Positions 1 to 6,455 of a stretch of DNA of 15,977 bases are shown here, in pieces. Within the stretch, counting starts at the first letter, position 1, and each line of letters begins with the position of its first letter. Below the pieces are notes generated by a model. The model was not told the origin of the DNA, made no database searches, and saw nothing but the letters and a program-made list of their open reading frames with translations. Source of the stretch: Bifidobacteriaceae bacterium (GTDB lineage: Bacteria > Actinomycetota > Actinomycetes > Actinomycetales > Bifidobacteriaceae). The stretch covers positions 1 through 15,977 of the forward strand of contig JAISKS010000034.1 of NCBI GenBank assembly GCA_031260825.1. The letters run 5' to 3'. The position numbers and the translations under genes were made by a program.

Positions 1-1197
1 GACAAGTCTATCTGAAGAAGTTTCATCTATATTTTTTATATTATCAACTAAGTTTATTGAGAATAATATTGATAAAGCTATAAAAATAATAGATGCCACG
101 ACGCAAGAAACTCCACTAAGAGATAATTCAGAACCAAATATAAAAAGCGTTGAAACAGATTGCTGCGACATTGAAGGAAGTGTATAAACTTTTGCCATTA
201 GTAGTGATACGATAAGCGGAATAATCGAAGTTAGGATAATCATTATTTGCAAACATTTTAATGATTTTGATTTTCCTAAAATTATAGGAATTGTTTGTTT
301 GTAATTTTTATCTTGATCGATATCGCGAATATTATTTATAAACATTAATATTGCTGAGCATAGGCCCCATGATAATGATAAAATAATCACTGCTGGTAGT
401 GAAATTGAAGTATATTCAGTGTCTACTTTATAATAATGTACCACTTTGTTAAAGGTAGTAATGCTTGACTCGAATCCTGTAACACAATCATATAATAATG
501 CATAGCTACCGATAGTTGCGAAAATTCCATAGAAGAAAAAAGCTAAAATCTCACCAATTGGTTTTTTAGAAAATGGAAGTTTTCTTGATGAATATGCATA
601 AACGAAAAATACAGATAGAGCGCCAAAAATTAGCACAGTTGTTTTTATTGCGGATGATACAGGCGAAATGAGTACAGTTGTTATACCGATAAACACACCG
701 AGTGCTACAAGTAATCCACCTGCGATTGTGGACTCTTTATTTGATAGAAGTCCCCTAGTAAATTGTTTTGGAGATGAGCCTCTTAGTGATTTTAAATCGT
801 TTTCTACGTCTTCTGCATCGTTAATAATATTAGCTGCGATTTGAAGAATAACTGCTGTCAAAATAATTCCGATTATTCTAGGTGTTACAGTATTATTTTG
901 TCCAGTTTGAAAAAAAGCACCTGAAGCAGCGATACCTATTATGGCTGGAAAAGTTGAAGCCCAAAGAGTGTGTATGCGAATTACGGAGAATTTGCTGACT
1001 TTTTTTGGAGAGTTTTGTACAGTGCTAGGCTTTGTTTTAGGCTTTGTTTCAGGCTTTGTTTCAGGCTTTGCTACAGCTTGTTTTGTAGCTTGTTTTTTAG
1101 CAGAAGTTTTACTAGGCTTTGTTTTACTAGAAACAGCCGGGCTGACAGATTTTTCAGTCTTAGTTGTTGTCTTCTGAACTGTTTTCTTCGCTGTCAT
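1..1197 (-). CDS. menA: 1,4-dihydroxy-2-naphthoate polyprenyltransferase, UbiA family (C-terminus cut by window edge)
   Basis: A reading frame open from the ATG at 1197 to the left edge (399 codons, no stop) encodes a polytopic membrane protein. It carries both Asp-rich UbiA motifs: NDAEDVEND at residues 126-134 (NDxxDxxxD) and NNIRDIDQD at 288-296. The second motif, followed by PIILG, and the KKPIGEILAFFFYG segment resemble MenA more than UbiA, CtaB or COQ2. MenA transfers a polyprenyl chain to DHNA in the membrane, a late step of menaquinone synthesis. Residues 2 to about 67 form an unusual Lys/Thr/Pro/Ala-rich tail with ETKP/KTKP repeats. The ATG at 1197 is the only plausible start: a TAA lies four codons upstream in frame, and the next NTG codon falls inside the first membrane region. 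It overlaps the end of jag by 38 bases, suggesting translational coupling. The family is well supported; the exact substrate is inferred. Confidence 0.87.
   Translation of the reverse strand, partial: MTAKKTVQKTTTKTEKSVSPAVSSKTKPSKTSAKKQATKQAVAKPETKPETKPKTKPSTVQNSPKKVSKFSVIRIHTLWASTFPAIIGIAASGAFFQTGQNNTVTPRIIGIILTAVILQIAANIINDAEDVENDLKSLRGSSPKQFTRGLLSNKESTIAGGLLVALGVFIGITTVLISPVSSAIKTTVLIFGALSVFFVYAYSSRKLPFSKKPIGEILAFFFYGIFATIGSYALLYDCVTGFESSITTFNKVVHYYKVDTEYTSISLPAVIILSLSWGLCSAILMFINNIRDIDQDKNYKQTIPIILGKSKSLKCLQIMIILTSIIPLIVSLLMAKVYTLPSMSQQSVSTLFIFGSELSLSGVSCVVASIIFIALSILFSINLVDNIKNIDETSSDRLV
1027..1070 (-). repeat. 12-bp tandem repeat within menA
   Basis: On the plus strand the unit AGGCTTTGTTT[T/C] occurs three times in tandem from 1027 to 1062, followed by a partial fourth copy to 1070. 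A separate copy lies at 1114-1125. Read on the minus strand the units encode the ETKP/KTKP repeats of the MenA N-terminal tail. The period is a multiple of three, so changes in copy number would keep the frame. Confidence 0.9.
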
Positions 1198-1819
1198 TAT
1201 TTTCGTTTACATCATTAGTATCATCAGAAAATTCTTCAGCTGAAATCACTAAATAACGATCTCTACCGCGTCCAAATGATTTTGAAAATAGACCTTCCTG
1301 TGCAACTAAATCATGAATATTATGACGTTCGAAAGCATTAAGATTTGTAACTTTTTCATTTTCGCCAGACTCTTTTACTTTTGTAATAATATCTTTAGTT
1401 TTTTGTACCAAAATATTAAGAGCTTTATCTTTATAGCCCAAAACATCAACGATTACATTGCTAAATTCACCAAAGTTTTTTGATACAGCTTGACGTGTAA
1501 GGTATTGTAATGAATTAAGAACATCGCCATCTTTGCCGATAAGCACTTGGAAAGTGTCCTCAACTTCAGGTGTTAATTCGCTTTCTTCAACAACAACTTT
1601 AACAGTTGGGTGTCCGTTTGAAACTAGAAGTTCTAGATCGCCGTTTAGTCCTAAAATATCAAGAATTCCTTCAATATAATCAGCAGCAATATCGCATTCG
1701 TCGTTTAGTCGCTCTTCAAGTTCTGCATCAGTTAATTCATCTCTGCGAACATAATCCTCAATAGGTTTTGAGTTTGCTCTAGTTGTTGCTACAATCGTTG
1801 GATTAGGAATATCAGTCAT
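1160..1819 (-). CDS. jag: Jag/KhpB-type KH-R3H single-stranded nucleic-acid-binding protein
   Basis: A 219-residue protein. A KH-type region (about residues 70-125) holds the IGKDGDVLNSLQYLTRQAV helix-loop signature. An R3H-like domain follows (about 155-198), with FERHNIHDLV and GRDRYLVI. The C-terminal 20 or so residues are strongly acidic and Asn-rich. The Jag-N domain of Firmicutes homologues is absent, as in actinobacterial Jag. Homologues (KhpB/EloR) bind RNA and influence cell elongation and division. In many genomes jag sits with yidC, rnpA and rpmH; here it lies between ftsI and menA. An AAGGA Shine-Dalgarno about eight bases before the ATG supports this start. Its end overlaps menA by 38 bases, so the two are probably one operon. 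Confidence 0.9.
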   Translation of the reverse strand: MTDIPNPTIVATTRANSKPIEDYVRRDELTDAELEERLNDECDIAADYIEGILDILGLNGDLELLVSNGHPTVKVVVEESELTPEVEDTFQVLIGKDGDVLNSLQYLTRQAVSKNFGEFSNVIVDVLGYKDKALNILVQKTKDIITKVKESGENEKVTNLNAFERHNIHDLVAQEGLFSKSFGRGRDRYLVISAEEFSDDTNDVNENNDSEENSSEDNN

Positions 1820-1845
1820 AATTTTATCCTTATTTTGTGCATAAA

Positions 1846-1851
1846 ATTATA
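1846..1851 (-). promoter_or_regulatory. Candidate -10 box of jag-menA (proximal)
   Basis: A perfect TATAAT on the minus strand ends 26 bases before the jag ATG. It would give a leader of about 20 nt that still contains the AAGGA Shine-Dalgarno. No good -35 is visible at the usual spacing. In AT-rich DNA this match is suggestive only. Confidence 0.4.
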
Positions 1852-1881
1852 TTTATTTTATGCGTGTTATTTACTAATAAG

Positions 1882-1890
1882 ATTATATCA
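1882..1890 (-). promoter_or_regulatory. Candidate extended -10 of jag-menA (distal)
   Basis: TGATATAAT on the minus strand is a TGn-extended -10 box, identical in these nine bases to the extended -10 before the thioredoxin gene. It lies about 60 bases before the jag start, in the ftsI-jag gap, and could drive jag-menA independently of the upstream division genes. Confidence 0.4.
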
Positions 1891-1922
1891 TAAAATAATT
1901 TGTATGCAAATATTTTCTGAGT

Positions 1923-1962
1923 TAGTTTTTCCCTAGCTTTGTGCTTCGCGGGTTTAAAACTA
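1923..1962 (-). other. Interrupted stem-loop at the ftsI 3' end
   Basis: An inverted repeat starts at the ftsI stop codon. The outer arms TAGTTTT (1923-1929) and AAAACTA (1956-1962) are perfect complements. Inside are CCC/GGG and AGC/GCT pairs around a short loop, separated by small internal loops. No U-tract follows on either strand, so it is not a classical intrinsic terminator. It may be a U-less terminator, an mRNA-stabilising structure, or chance. Confidence 0.35.
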
Positions 1963-3846
1963 CCAAGTGATAGGATAATAATCAGTTTTAGGCGTAGAAA
2001 ACGGAGTTGAATAAGTCTCTAAAGTAAACTCGGCGATTTCGCTGAATCCAGCACCGATTGGTGTACCGGCAAATCTTGAATTTCTGAAGTTTTTTAGAAA
2101 CACACCGATCACATATTCTGGATTATCGGCAGGTACAATTCCGACAAATGACCCCATTTTGCCAGTGTAATCTCGAATTTTTGGATCATAATCCATCTGT
2201 GCTGTACCGGATTTTGCAGCAACTCTATAATTAGGTACAGCTCCAGTTCTGTAAACTCCATAATGAATTCCAGATTCAAGCATACTTACAGTTTCTTGTG
2301 CGGCGTGTGCAGCAATCACCTGTCTTTCTATCACTTTTCCTGAATAATCTTTATACTCTTCATAGATACCATCTGCCAAATAATGTCCGTCAATTAATGA
2401 AGGTGTGATTTGAACTCCATTATTTGCAAGAGCTTGAAATCCGCTAACCGAATGAATTGCAGTAGCAGTGATGGCCTGTCCGAATAAAATAGTTTGAAAT
2501 GAGCGAGTGTCATGGTCGTCAGAAAATATGAGACTTGTTGCTTCTTCGGGAAAATCTAGCCCAGTTGTTGTACCAAATCGAAAATTTCTAAAGATTTCTT
2601 TTCGCTGAGAAAATGGAATTCCAGCAGCGGCTTTCATTGTACCAACATTAGAAGAATAGGCTAAAACTCCCGCTAATGTGATATGATTTGGGAGTGTTTC
2701 AACAGCATCGTGATATTCATTTCCGTTCTCATCGGTGTAATTATAGCTAACAGTATATGGAGTTGTTGGAGCAGCCAGTCCCCTGTCTATAAGGGTTGCG
2801 GCAGTGATGGCCTTACATGTTGAGCCTGGTTCAAATGATGTTGTGAATGCGATTGGTTTTTTTAGAAAAGCTTCATCTGTTCCGCCCATCGCTTCATCGG
2901 TTTGTGCTACAGCTACTAATTTTCCAGTCTTAACTTCCTGAATTACGATCACTCCCCAATCAGCATTTTGCTCTTCTTTTTTACGTTCAATAATTTCTTG
3001 AGCTTTCATTTGAATATGAGAATTTATTGTTAATTTCACTTTATTACCGTCAACAGGTTCTACGGTTTTGATAGGCGCAGTAGGGATTTGTTCACCATTT
3101 CCACCGCGCTGATATTGAATATATCCTTGCATATTTTCGCCACCAGAAAGATCGTAATTAGCCATTTTTTCAATGCCAGTGATTCCCTCCATTGGTTTTT
3201 CTTCATTCTTATTCAAGCTTTCTGAAGATATGACACCCAGCATTGTACCGGCAATTTCTGGGTTTGGATATGTACGAATATGCGTTTCAGAAATTGAAAA
3301 ATAAGGTGAAATTTTAGAATCCTCAAGACTACGTTTTATATCTTTTGTAGCATATTTTAAAAGCGGTGAATAATGAGTATCTAGCTCTAATTTTGGAATT
3401 AATTCTTCTTCAGAAATATTAATTATAGGAGACAAAATAGGGGCTATAGCCTCTGCCCCAATTTTAAGAATTGGATTATCATCAGAATCTTTTATACAAT
3501 TATTACCTTTTTCTTCGCCTTCTAATACACAATATTTATTGAAAGTTTTTATATAAATTGGGTCAGCAGAAATGGAATATCTTTTTTCAGTCGTAGCTAA
3601 TGTGATATTATTTGAGTCAACAATATCGCCTCTTTTTGCAAATAAAATATTTTTTGCACTGCGATATTCATCAGCTACTTTTATGATATTTTCCGCATTG
3701 ATAACTTTGTAATTTACAACAACGCCAACGATAACTGCGAAGAATGTTAGAAATAAAAAGAATACCAAATAAAGTTTTATTGTAAAGTACTTATTATACT
3801 GCTTAATATATTTATTCTTTATTATCGAATTTAGGCTAGTACTCAT
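1960..3846 (-). CDS. ftsI: Septal peptidoglycan transpeptidase, class B penicillin-binding protein (FtsI/PBP3)
   Basis: A 628-residue class B PBP. A short cytoplasmic tail precedes one membrane segment (about 23-47), then a pedestal/dimerisation region with RGDIVDSN at 72-79. The transpeptidase domain (about 270-610) has all three active-site motifs: S342-T-C-K345 with the acylated Ser, S398-S-N400, and K545-S-G-T548. It cross-links septal peptidoglycan outside the membrane with FtsW and the FtsQLB complex. No PASTA domain follows the catalytic domain. Two pedestal cysteines, C106 and C117, could form a disulfide. It lies 97 bases after the ftsL-like gene, the usual dcw order. The ATG sits six bases after a TAAAAT box and lacks a Shine-Dalgarno, fitting leaderless translation. 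FtsI is preferred over an elongation PBP2 because of the rsmH-ftsL context. Confidence 0.93.
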   Translation of the reverse strand: MSTSLNSIIKNKYIKQYNKYFTIKLYLVFFLFLTFFAVIVGVVVNYKVINAENIIKVADEYRSAKNILFAKRGDIVDSNNITLATTEKRYSISADPIYIKTFNKYCVLEGEEKGNNCIKDSDDNPILKIGAEAIAPILSPIINISEEELIPKLELDTHYSPLLKYATKDIKRSLEDSKISPYFSISETHIRTYPNPEIAGTMLGVISSESLNKNEEKPMEGITGIEKMANYDLSGGENMQGYIQYQRGGNGEQIPTAPIKTVEPVDGNKVKLTINSHIQMKAQEIIERKKEEQNADWGVIVIQEVKTGKLVAVAQTDEAMGGTDEAFLKKPIAFTTSFEPGSTCKAITAATLIDRGLAAPTTPYTVSYNYTDENGNEYHDAVETLPNHITLAGVLAYSSNVGTMKAAAGIPFSQRKEIFRNFRFGTTTGLDFPEEATSLIFSDDHDTRSFQTILFGQAITATAIHSVSGFQALANNGVQITPSLIDGHYLADGIYEEYKDYSGKVIERQVIAAHAAQETVSMLESGIHYGVYRTGAVPNYRVAAKSGTAQMDYDPKIRDYTGKMGSFVGIVPADNPEYVIGVFLKNFRNSRFAGTPIGAGFSEIAEFTLETYSTPFSTPKTDYYPITW

Positions 3847-3852
3847 ATATAC

Positions 3853-3858
3853 ATTTTA
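3853..3858 (-). promoter_or_regulatory. Candidate leaderless -10 box of ftsI
   Basis: TAAAAT on the minus strand is followed by exactly six bases and then the ftsI ATG, so transcription would begin at or next to the A of the start codon. The -35 position does not match the consensus. The same spacing recurs at ftsL, lcp and folD. Confidence 0.5.
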
Positions 3859-3890
3859 CATTATGGTTTGAGGTTTGTGGCGATTTCGGG

Positions 3891-3940
3891 TTGAGCAATT
3901 TTACGAATTTTACGCTGATTCACGCAAATTCGCACAGATT
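3891..3940. repeat. 10-bp periodic imperfect tandem repeat in the ftsL-ftsI spacer
   Basis: Five consecutive 10-base units: TTGAGCAATT, TTACGAATTT, TACGCTGATT, CACGCAAATT, CGCACAGATT. The last three bases are ATT in four units and TTT in the other; a (T/C)ACG core is shared by the central units. The period is close to one helical turn. The repeat ends just before the ftsL stop codon (3944-3946) and lies about 35-85 bases upstream of the proposed ftsI -10 box. Its function is unknown. Confidence 0.6.
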
Positions 3941-3943
3941 AAT

Positions 3944-4429
3944 TTATGGAGCCGTCTTTAAATTAGAAGTTATATCAACATAAATAGGAGCTGGATCTTT
4001 TATCATTCCCATTTCATTTGCAATCTTTATTAATAGTCCTTCTTTGGATTCGATAATAATCTGCGCTTCTGTAAAATCTTCTAATAAATCCGAATTATTA
4101 TTTTTGATAGTTTGTGCCTCGTAGAAATAATCGAATTGTTTTGCGGTGAAAGTTATATACACAAATACTGTAGCAACTGAAATTAGTATGCAATAAATCA
4201 AACAAATTTTCTTAATTAAAGTGCTGGTAAGATCTTTATATTTTTCTTTAACTTTAGATTTTATATGAGCATTAGTAGTTGTAAGATTATACTGTTTAAC
4301 CTGGTTTGAGTACTTTTTATAGGAGCCAGGAGGCGGGAAATTAGATATCTGAGCTTTAGGAAAATGGATGCCCGCAGTGCCGAGTATACTAATTGGAATT
4401 GAATTAGTACTCAGATTTTGTGACAGCAT
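3944..4429 (-). CDS. ftsL: FtsL-like bitopic division protein
   Basis: A 161-residue protein assigned by topology and position more than by sequence, since FtsL diverges quickly. A cytoplasmic region of about 72 residues (Ser/Asn/Lys-rich, with a PPPG turn at 32-35) precedes one membrane helix (about 73-94). An extracytoplasmic heptad-like segment follows (about 97-140). The C-terminus has IANEMGMI followed by APIYVDI, matching the A-x-x-LGM...P-x-Y-x-x-L/I pattern at the end of many FtsL proteins. The gene lies exactly between rsmH and ftsI, the normal ftsL slot. FtsL pairs with FtsB/DivIC by coiled coil and helps activate FtsWI. The start is placed at the ATG six bases after TATAAT; no Shine-Dalgarno is present. 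Confidence 0.75.
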   Translation of the reverse strand: MLSQNLSTNSIPISILGTAGIHFPKAQISNFPPPGSYKKYSNQVKQYNLTTTNAHIKSKVKEKYKDLTSTLIKKICLIYCILISVATVFVYITFTAKQFDYFYEAQTIKNNNSDLLEDFTEAQIIIESKEGLLIKIANEMGMIKDPAPIYVDITSNLKTAP

Positions 4430-4435
4430 ATTAAA

Positions 4436-4441
4436 ATTATA
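4436..4441 (-). promoter_or_regulatory. Candidate leaderless -10 box of ftsL
   Basis: A perfect minus-strand TATAAT followed by six bases and the ATG. A TTTACA (4461-4466) lies 19 bases upstream, a loose -35 candidate. The spacer after rsmH is 85 bases, very AT-rich and without a gene, so ftsL-ftsI may be transcribed separately from rsmH. Confidence 0.55.
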
Positions 4442-4514
4442 CTATTTGTAATATATAAGTTGTAAAAAATATATGAGTATTTACAAATGTTTTACAAATA
4501 AATACGCAGATAAT

Positions 4515-5507
4515 TTAAGAAAATTCACATACTCTATATCTTACAGAATGAGATCTAGAATTTTCAGATTCTTCAGATTTGGATGCGAGTTTTTGTGATT
4601 TTTTTGTTAAGTCAATTAGTTTTGGAAGTAATGCATCAGGTACAATAGGAAGATGCGCGAGGTCCGCTGAAAGCTCAGAATTAGTTTTTATAAACGACTT
4701 AACCAGCTTATCTTCAAGTGATTGATATGACATAAATATTACATTTGTACCAGAATTTGCTACTGAAAATAGTGAGTCTAAAGCATCTTCTATGCATCCA
4801 AGTTCATTATTAACTTCAATTCTAATCGCCTGAAAAATTCTCTTTTGACTTGATATATAATTTGTATATTGAAGTTTTATTGGTAGGGCTTTTTTAATTG
4901 TATCAGCAAGTTGTAGCGTAGTATTAATCGGTGCTGCAAGCCTATCAGTAATAATTTGTTTCGCAATATAATTAGCATATTTTTCATCACTATATTTTCT
5001 GAAAATTTCAACTAATTCAGTTTGAGAATAATTATTTACAACCTCATACGCACTAAGTTCACTACTGCTATCCATACGCATATCAAGACGCGCATCTTTA
5101 TTGTATGAAAATCCACGATCTCCATCATCGAGCTGCATTGAAGATACTCCGAAATCAAAAACGATTAATGCAATTTGTAGCTTTTTATTATTAAAATATT
5201 CTCTTGCAAAATCCCTAGCGCCTTCTAAATTATCAAATGTCGATTCAAAAAAACATATACGATTTTTATAATTCTCACATCTTTCACTCGCGATTTTTAT
5301 AGCGGTAGGATCTCTATCAATTCCCACAATTTTTACATCGCTTATTGCCTCAAGCATTTTCAATGAATGCCCGCCGAGCCCTACTGTAGCGTCAATAATC
5401 AAACAATCATCTGCATTAATATTATGTTTATTGCAAAAAGATTTTACTGAATTAGCAGCGATAATTATTGTATCTTCTAGTTTTACAGGAATATGTTTAA
5501 ATTTCAT
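4515..5507 (-). CDS. rsmH: 16S rRNA m4C1402 N4-methyltransferase (RsmH/MraW)
   Basis: A 330-residue SAM-dependent methyltransferase of the MraW family, which methylates N4 of C1402 in 16S rRNA with SAM as donor. Visible family blocks are N-terminal HIPVKLED, the SAM-binding DATVGLGGHS (39-48), VGIDRDPTAI, then FDFGVSSMQLDDGDRGFSY followed by DARLDMRMD. Near the C-terminus are KRIFQAIRIEVNNELG and a degenerate SRSHSVRYRV, where the family more often has R-S-A-K-L-R. Length is typical. mraZ, the usual upstream neighbour, is missing; map precedes it by 39 bases instead. No clear Shine-Dalgarno or -10 box is seen before the ATG, so it probably shares the lcp-map transcript. Confidence 0.96.
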   Translation of the reverse strand: MKFKHIPVKLEDTIIIAANSVKSFCNKHNINADDCLIIDATVGLGGHSLKMLEAISDVKIVGIDRDPTAIKIASERCENYKNRICFFESTFDNLEGARDFAREYFNNKKLQIALIVFDFGVSSMQLDDGDRGFSYNKDARLDMRMDSSSELSAYEVVNNYSQTELVEIFRKYSDEKYANYIAKQIITDRLAAPINTTLQLADTIKKALPIKLQYTNYISSQKRIFQAIRIEVNNELGCIEDALDSLFSVANSGTNVIFMSYQSLEDKLVKSFIKTNSELSADLAHLPIVPDALLPKLIDLTKKSQKLASKSEESENSRSHSVRYRVCEFS

Positions 5508-5546
5508 ATTTTTAGGTACAGCGTCGATGCGCGAAGAATATATTTA

Positions 5547-6443
5547 TTACCAAAGAGTGAGGATTTCAGGATCGCCATCAGTGATTAATACTGAATGCTC
5601 ACTATGAGCACCGCGACTATAATCTTCAGAAACAATTGTCCAACCATCTTCATCCCAAGCGATCTCATCAGTAGTCATAAGCAGCCAAGGCTCAATTGCG
5701 ATTGCCATACCAGGCTCTAGTTTTACTCCAGTGCCTCGCTCGCCATCATTAGGAATATGCGGATCTTCATGCATAGTATGACCGACGCCATGTCCACCGA
5801 AATCTAAATTTATTGGGATTCCAGAATCTTTAATTACATCACCAATTGCAGCAGAAATATCGCCAATATGATTTCCTGGTTTGGCCTCTTTGATACCAGC
5901 AGCAAGGGCACGCTCAGTTAAATCGATTAAGAATAAGTCAGCTTCAAGCTGTGAATTAATAGAAGGTAATTTATTTTTTCTCAACTGTGTATCTGTTTCT
6001 AATAGCACACCTGTAATTGGTTCATACTCAGTTTCAGTTAATTTATGACGTGACAAATCTGTATCAGCGCAGATAAATGAAATCGCACTATCTGTGACTA
6101 AACCATTAAGTGAGCATGCAAAATCAAGGCTCAATAAATCATCAGGTTGTAATTGATAATCATATGGTTTACCGTGAAGAACAGCGTCATTTACAGAGGT
6201 ACAAATATAATGAGCAAAAGGACCATCGCCAAAATCAGGATCATAATTTACATAGCAAGATTCAGCGCCTTTTTGATTTTCAATAATATCTTTTACGAAA
6301 TCATCAATTTCTAAAAGGTTCACAGAGCGATTATTATCGAAACTGTCTTGCACATATTTTTTTGATTCTTTAAGAATTTTGGCAATGAACTTACCTGACT
6401 CTCTCATCAAATCTTGTTCTTTTTTATTGAGTATTGTTACCAT
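5547..6443 (-). CDS. map: Methionine aminopeptidase, type I
   Basis: A 298-residue M24-family metallopeptidase that removes the initiator Met from new proteins in the cytoplasm. The metal-ligand blocks are present: DFACSLNGLVTDSA (two Asp), GHGVGHTMHEDPHIPN (His), AIAIEPWL (Glu) and SEHSVLIT (final Glu). SVNDAVLHG is the usual substrate-binding segment. There is no N-terminal zinc-finger/SH3-binding extension. Compared with about 250-265 residues in simple type I enzymes it is longer. The extra length lies mainly after TDSAISFICAD, in a variable stretch at about residues 128-165. It starts 12 bases after lcp, and an AGGATAGGA Shine-Dalgarno overlaps the lcp stop region. It is clearly in operon with lcp and probably with rsmH. 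Confidence 0.96.
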   Translation of the reverse strand: MVTILNKKEQDLMRESGKFIAKILKESKKYVQDSFDNNRSVNLLEIDDFVKDIIENQKGAESCYVNYDPDFGDGPFAHYICTSVNDAVLHGKPYDYQLQPDDLLSLDFACSLNGLVTDSAISFICADTDLSRHKLTETEYEPITGVLLETDTQLRKNKLPSINSQLEADLFLIDLTERALAAGIKEAKPGNHIGDISAAIGDVIKDSGIPINLDFGGHGVGHTMHEDPHIPNDGERGTGVKLEPGMAIAIEPWLLMTTDEIAWDEDGWTIVSEDYSRGAHSEHSVLITDGDPEILTLW

Positions 6444-6455
6444 TTTATTCCTATC

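Noticed and set aside
941..1218. Two plus-strand open frames of about 80 codons
   Set aside because: They lie antisense to the menA 5' end and the jag 3' end. Their Leu/Phe/Gly repeats are the mirror of the 12-bp repeat coding for ETKP on the other strand.
3891..3940. CRISPR-like array
   Set aside because: The units are contiguous 10-mers without spacers and far shorter than CRISPR repeats.
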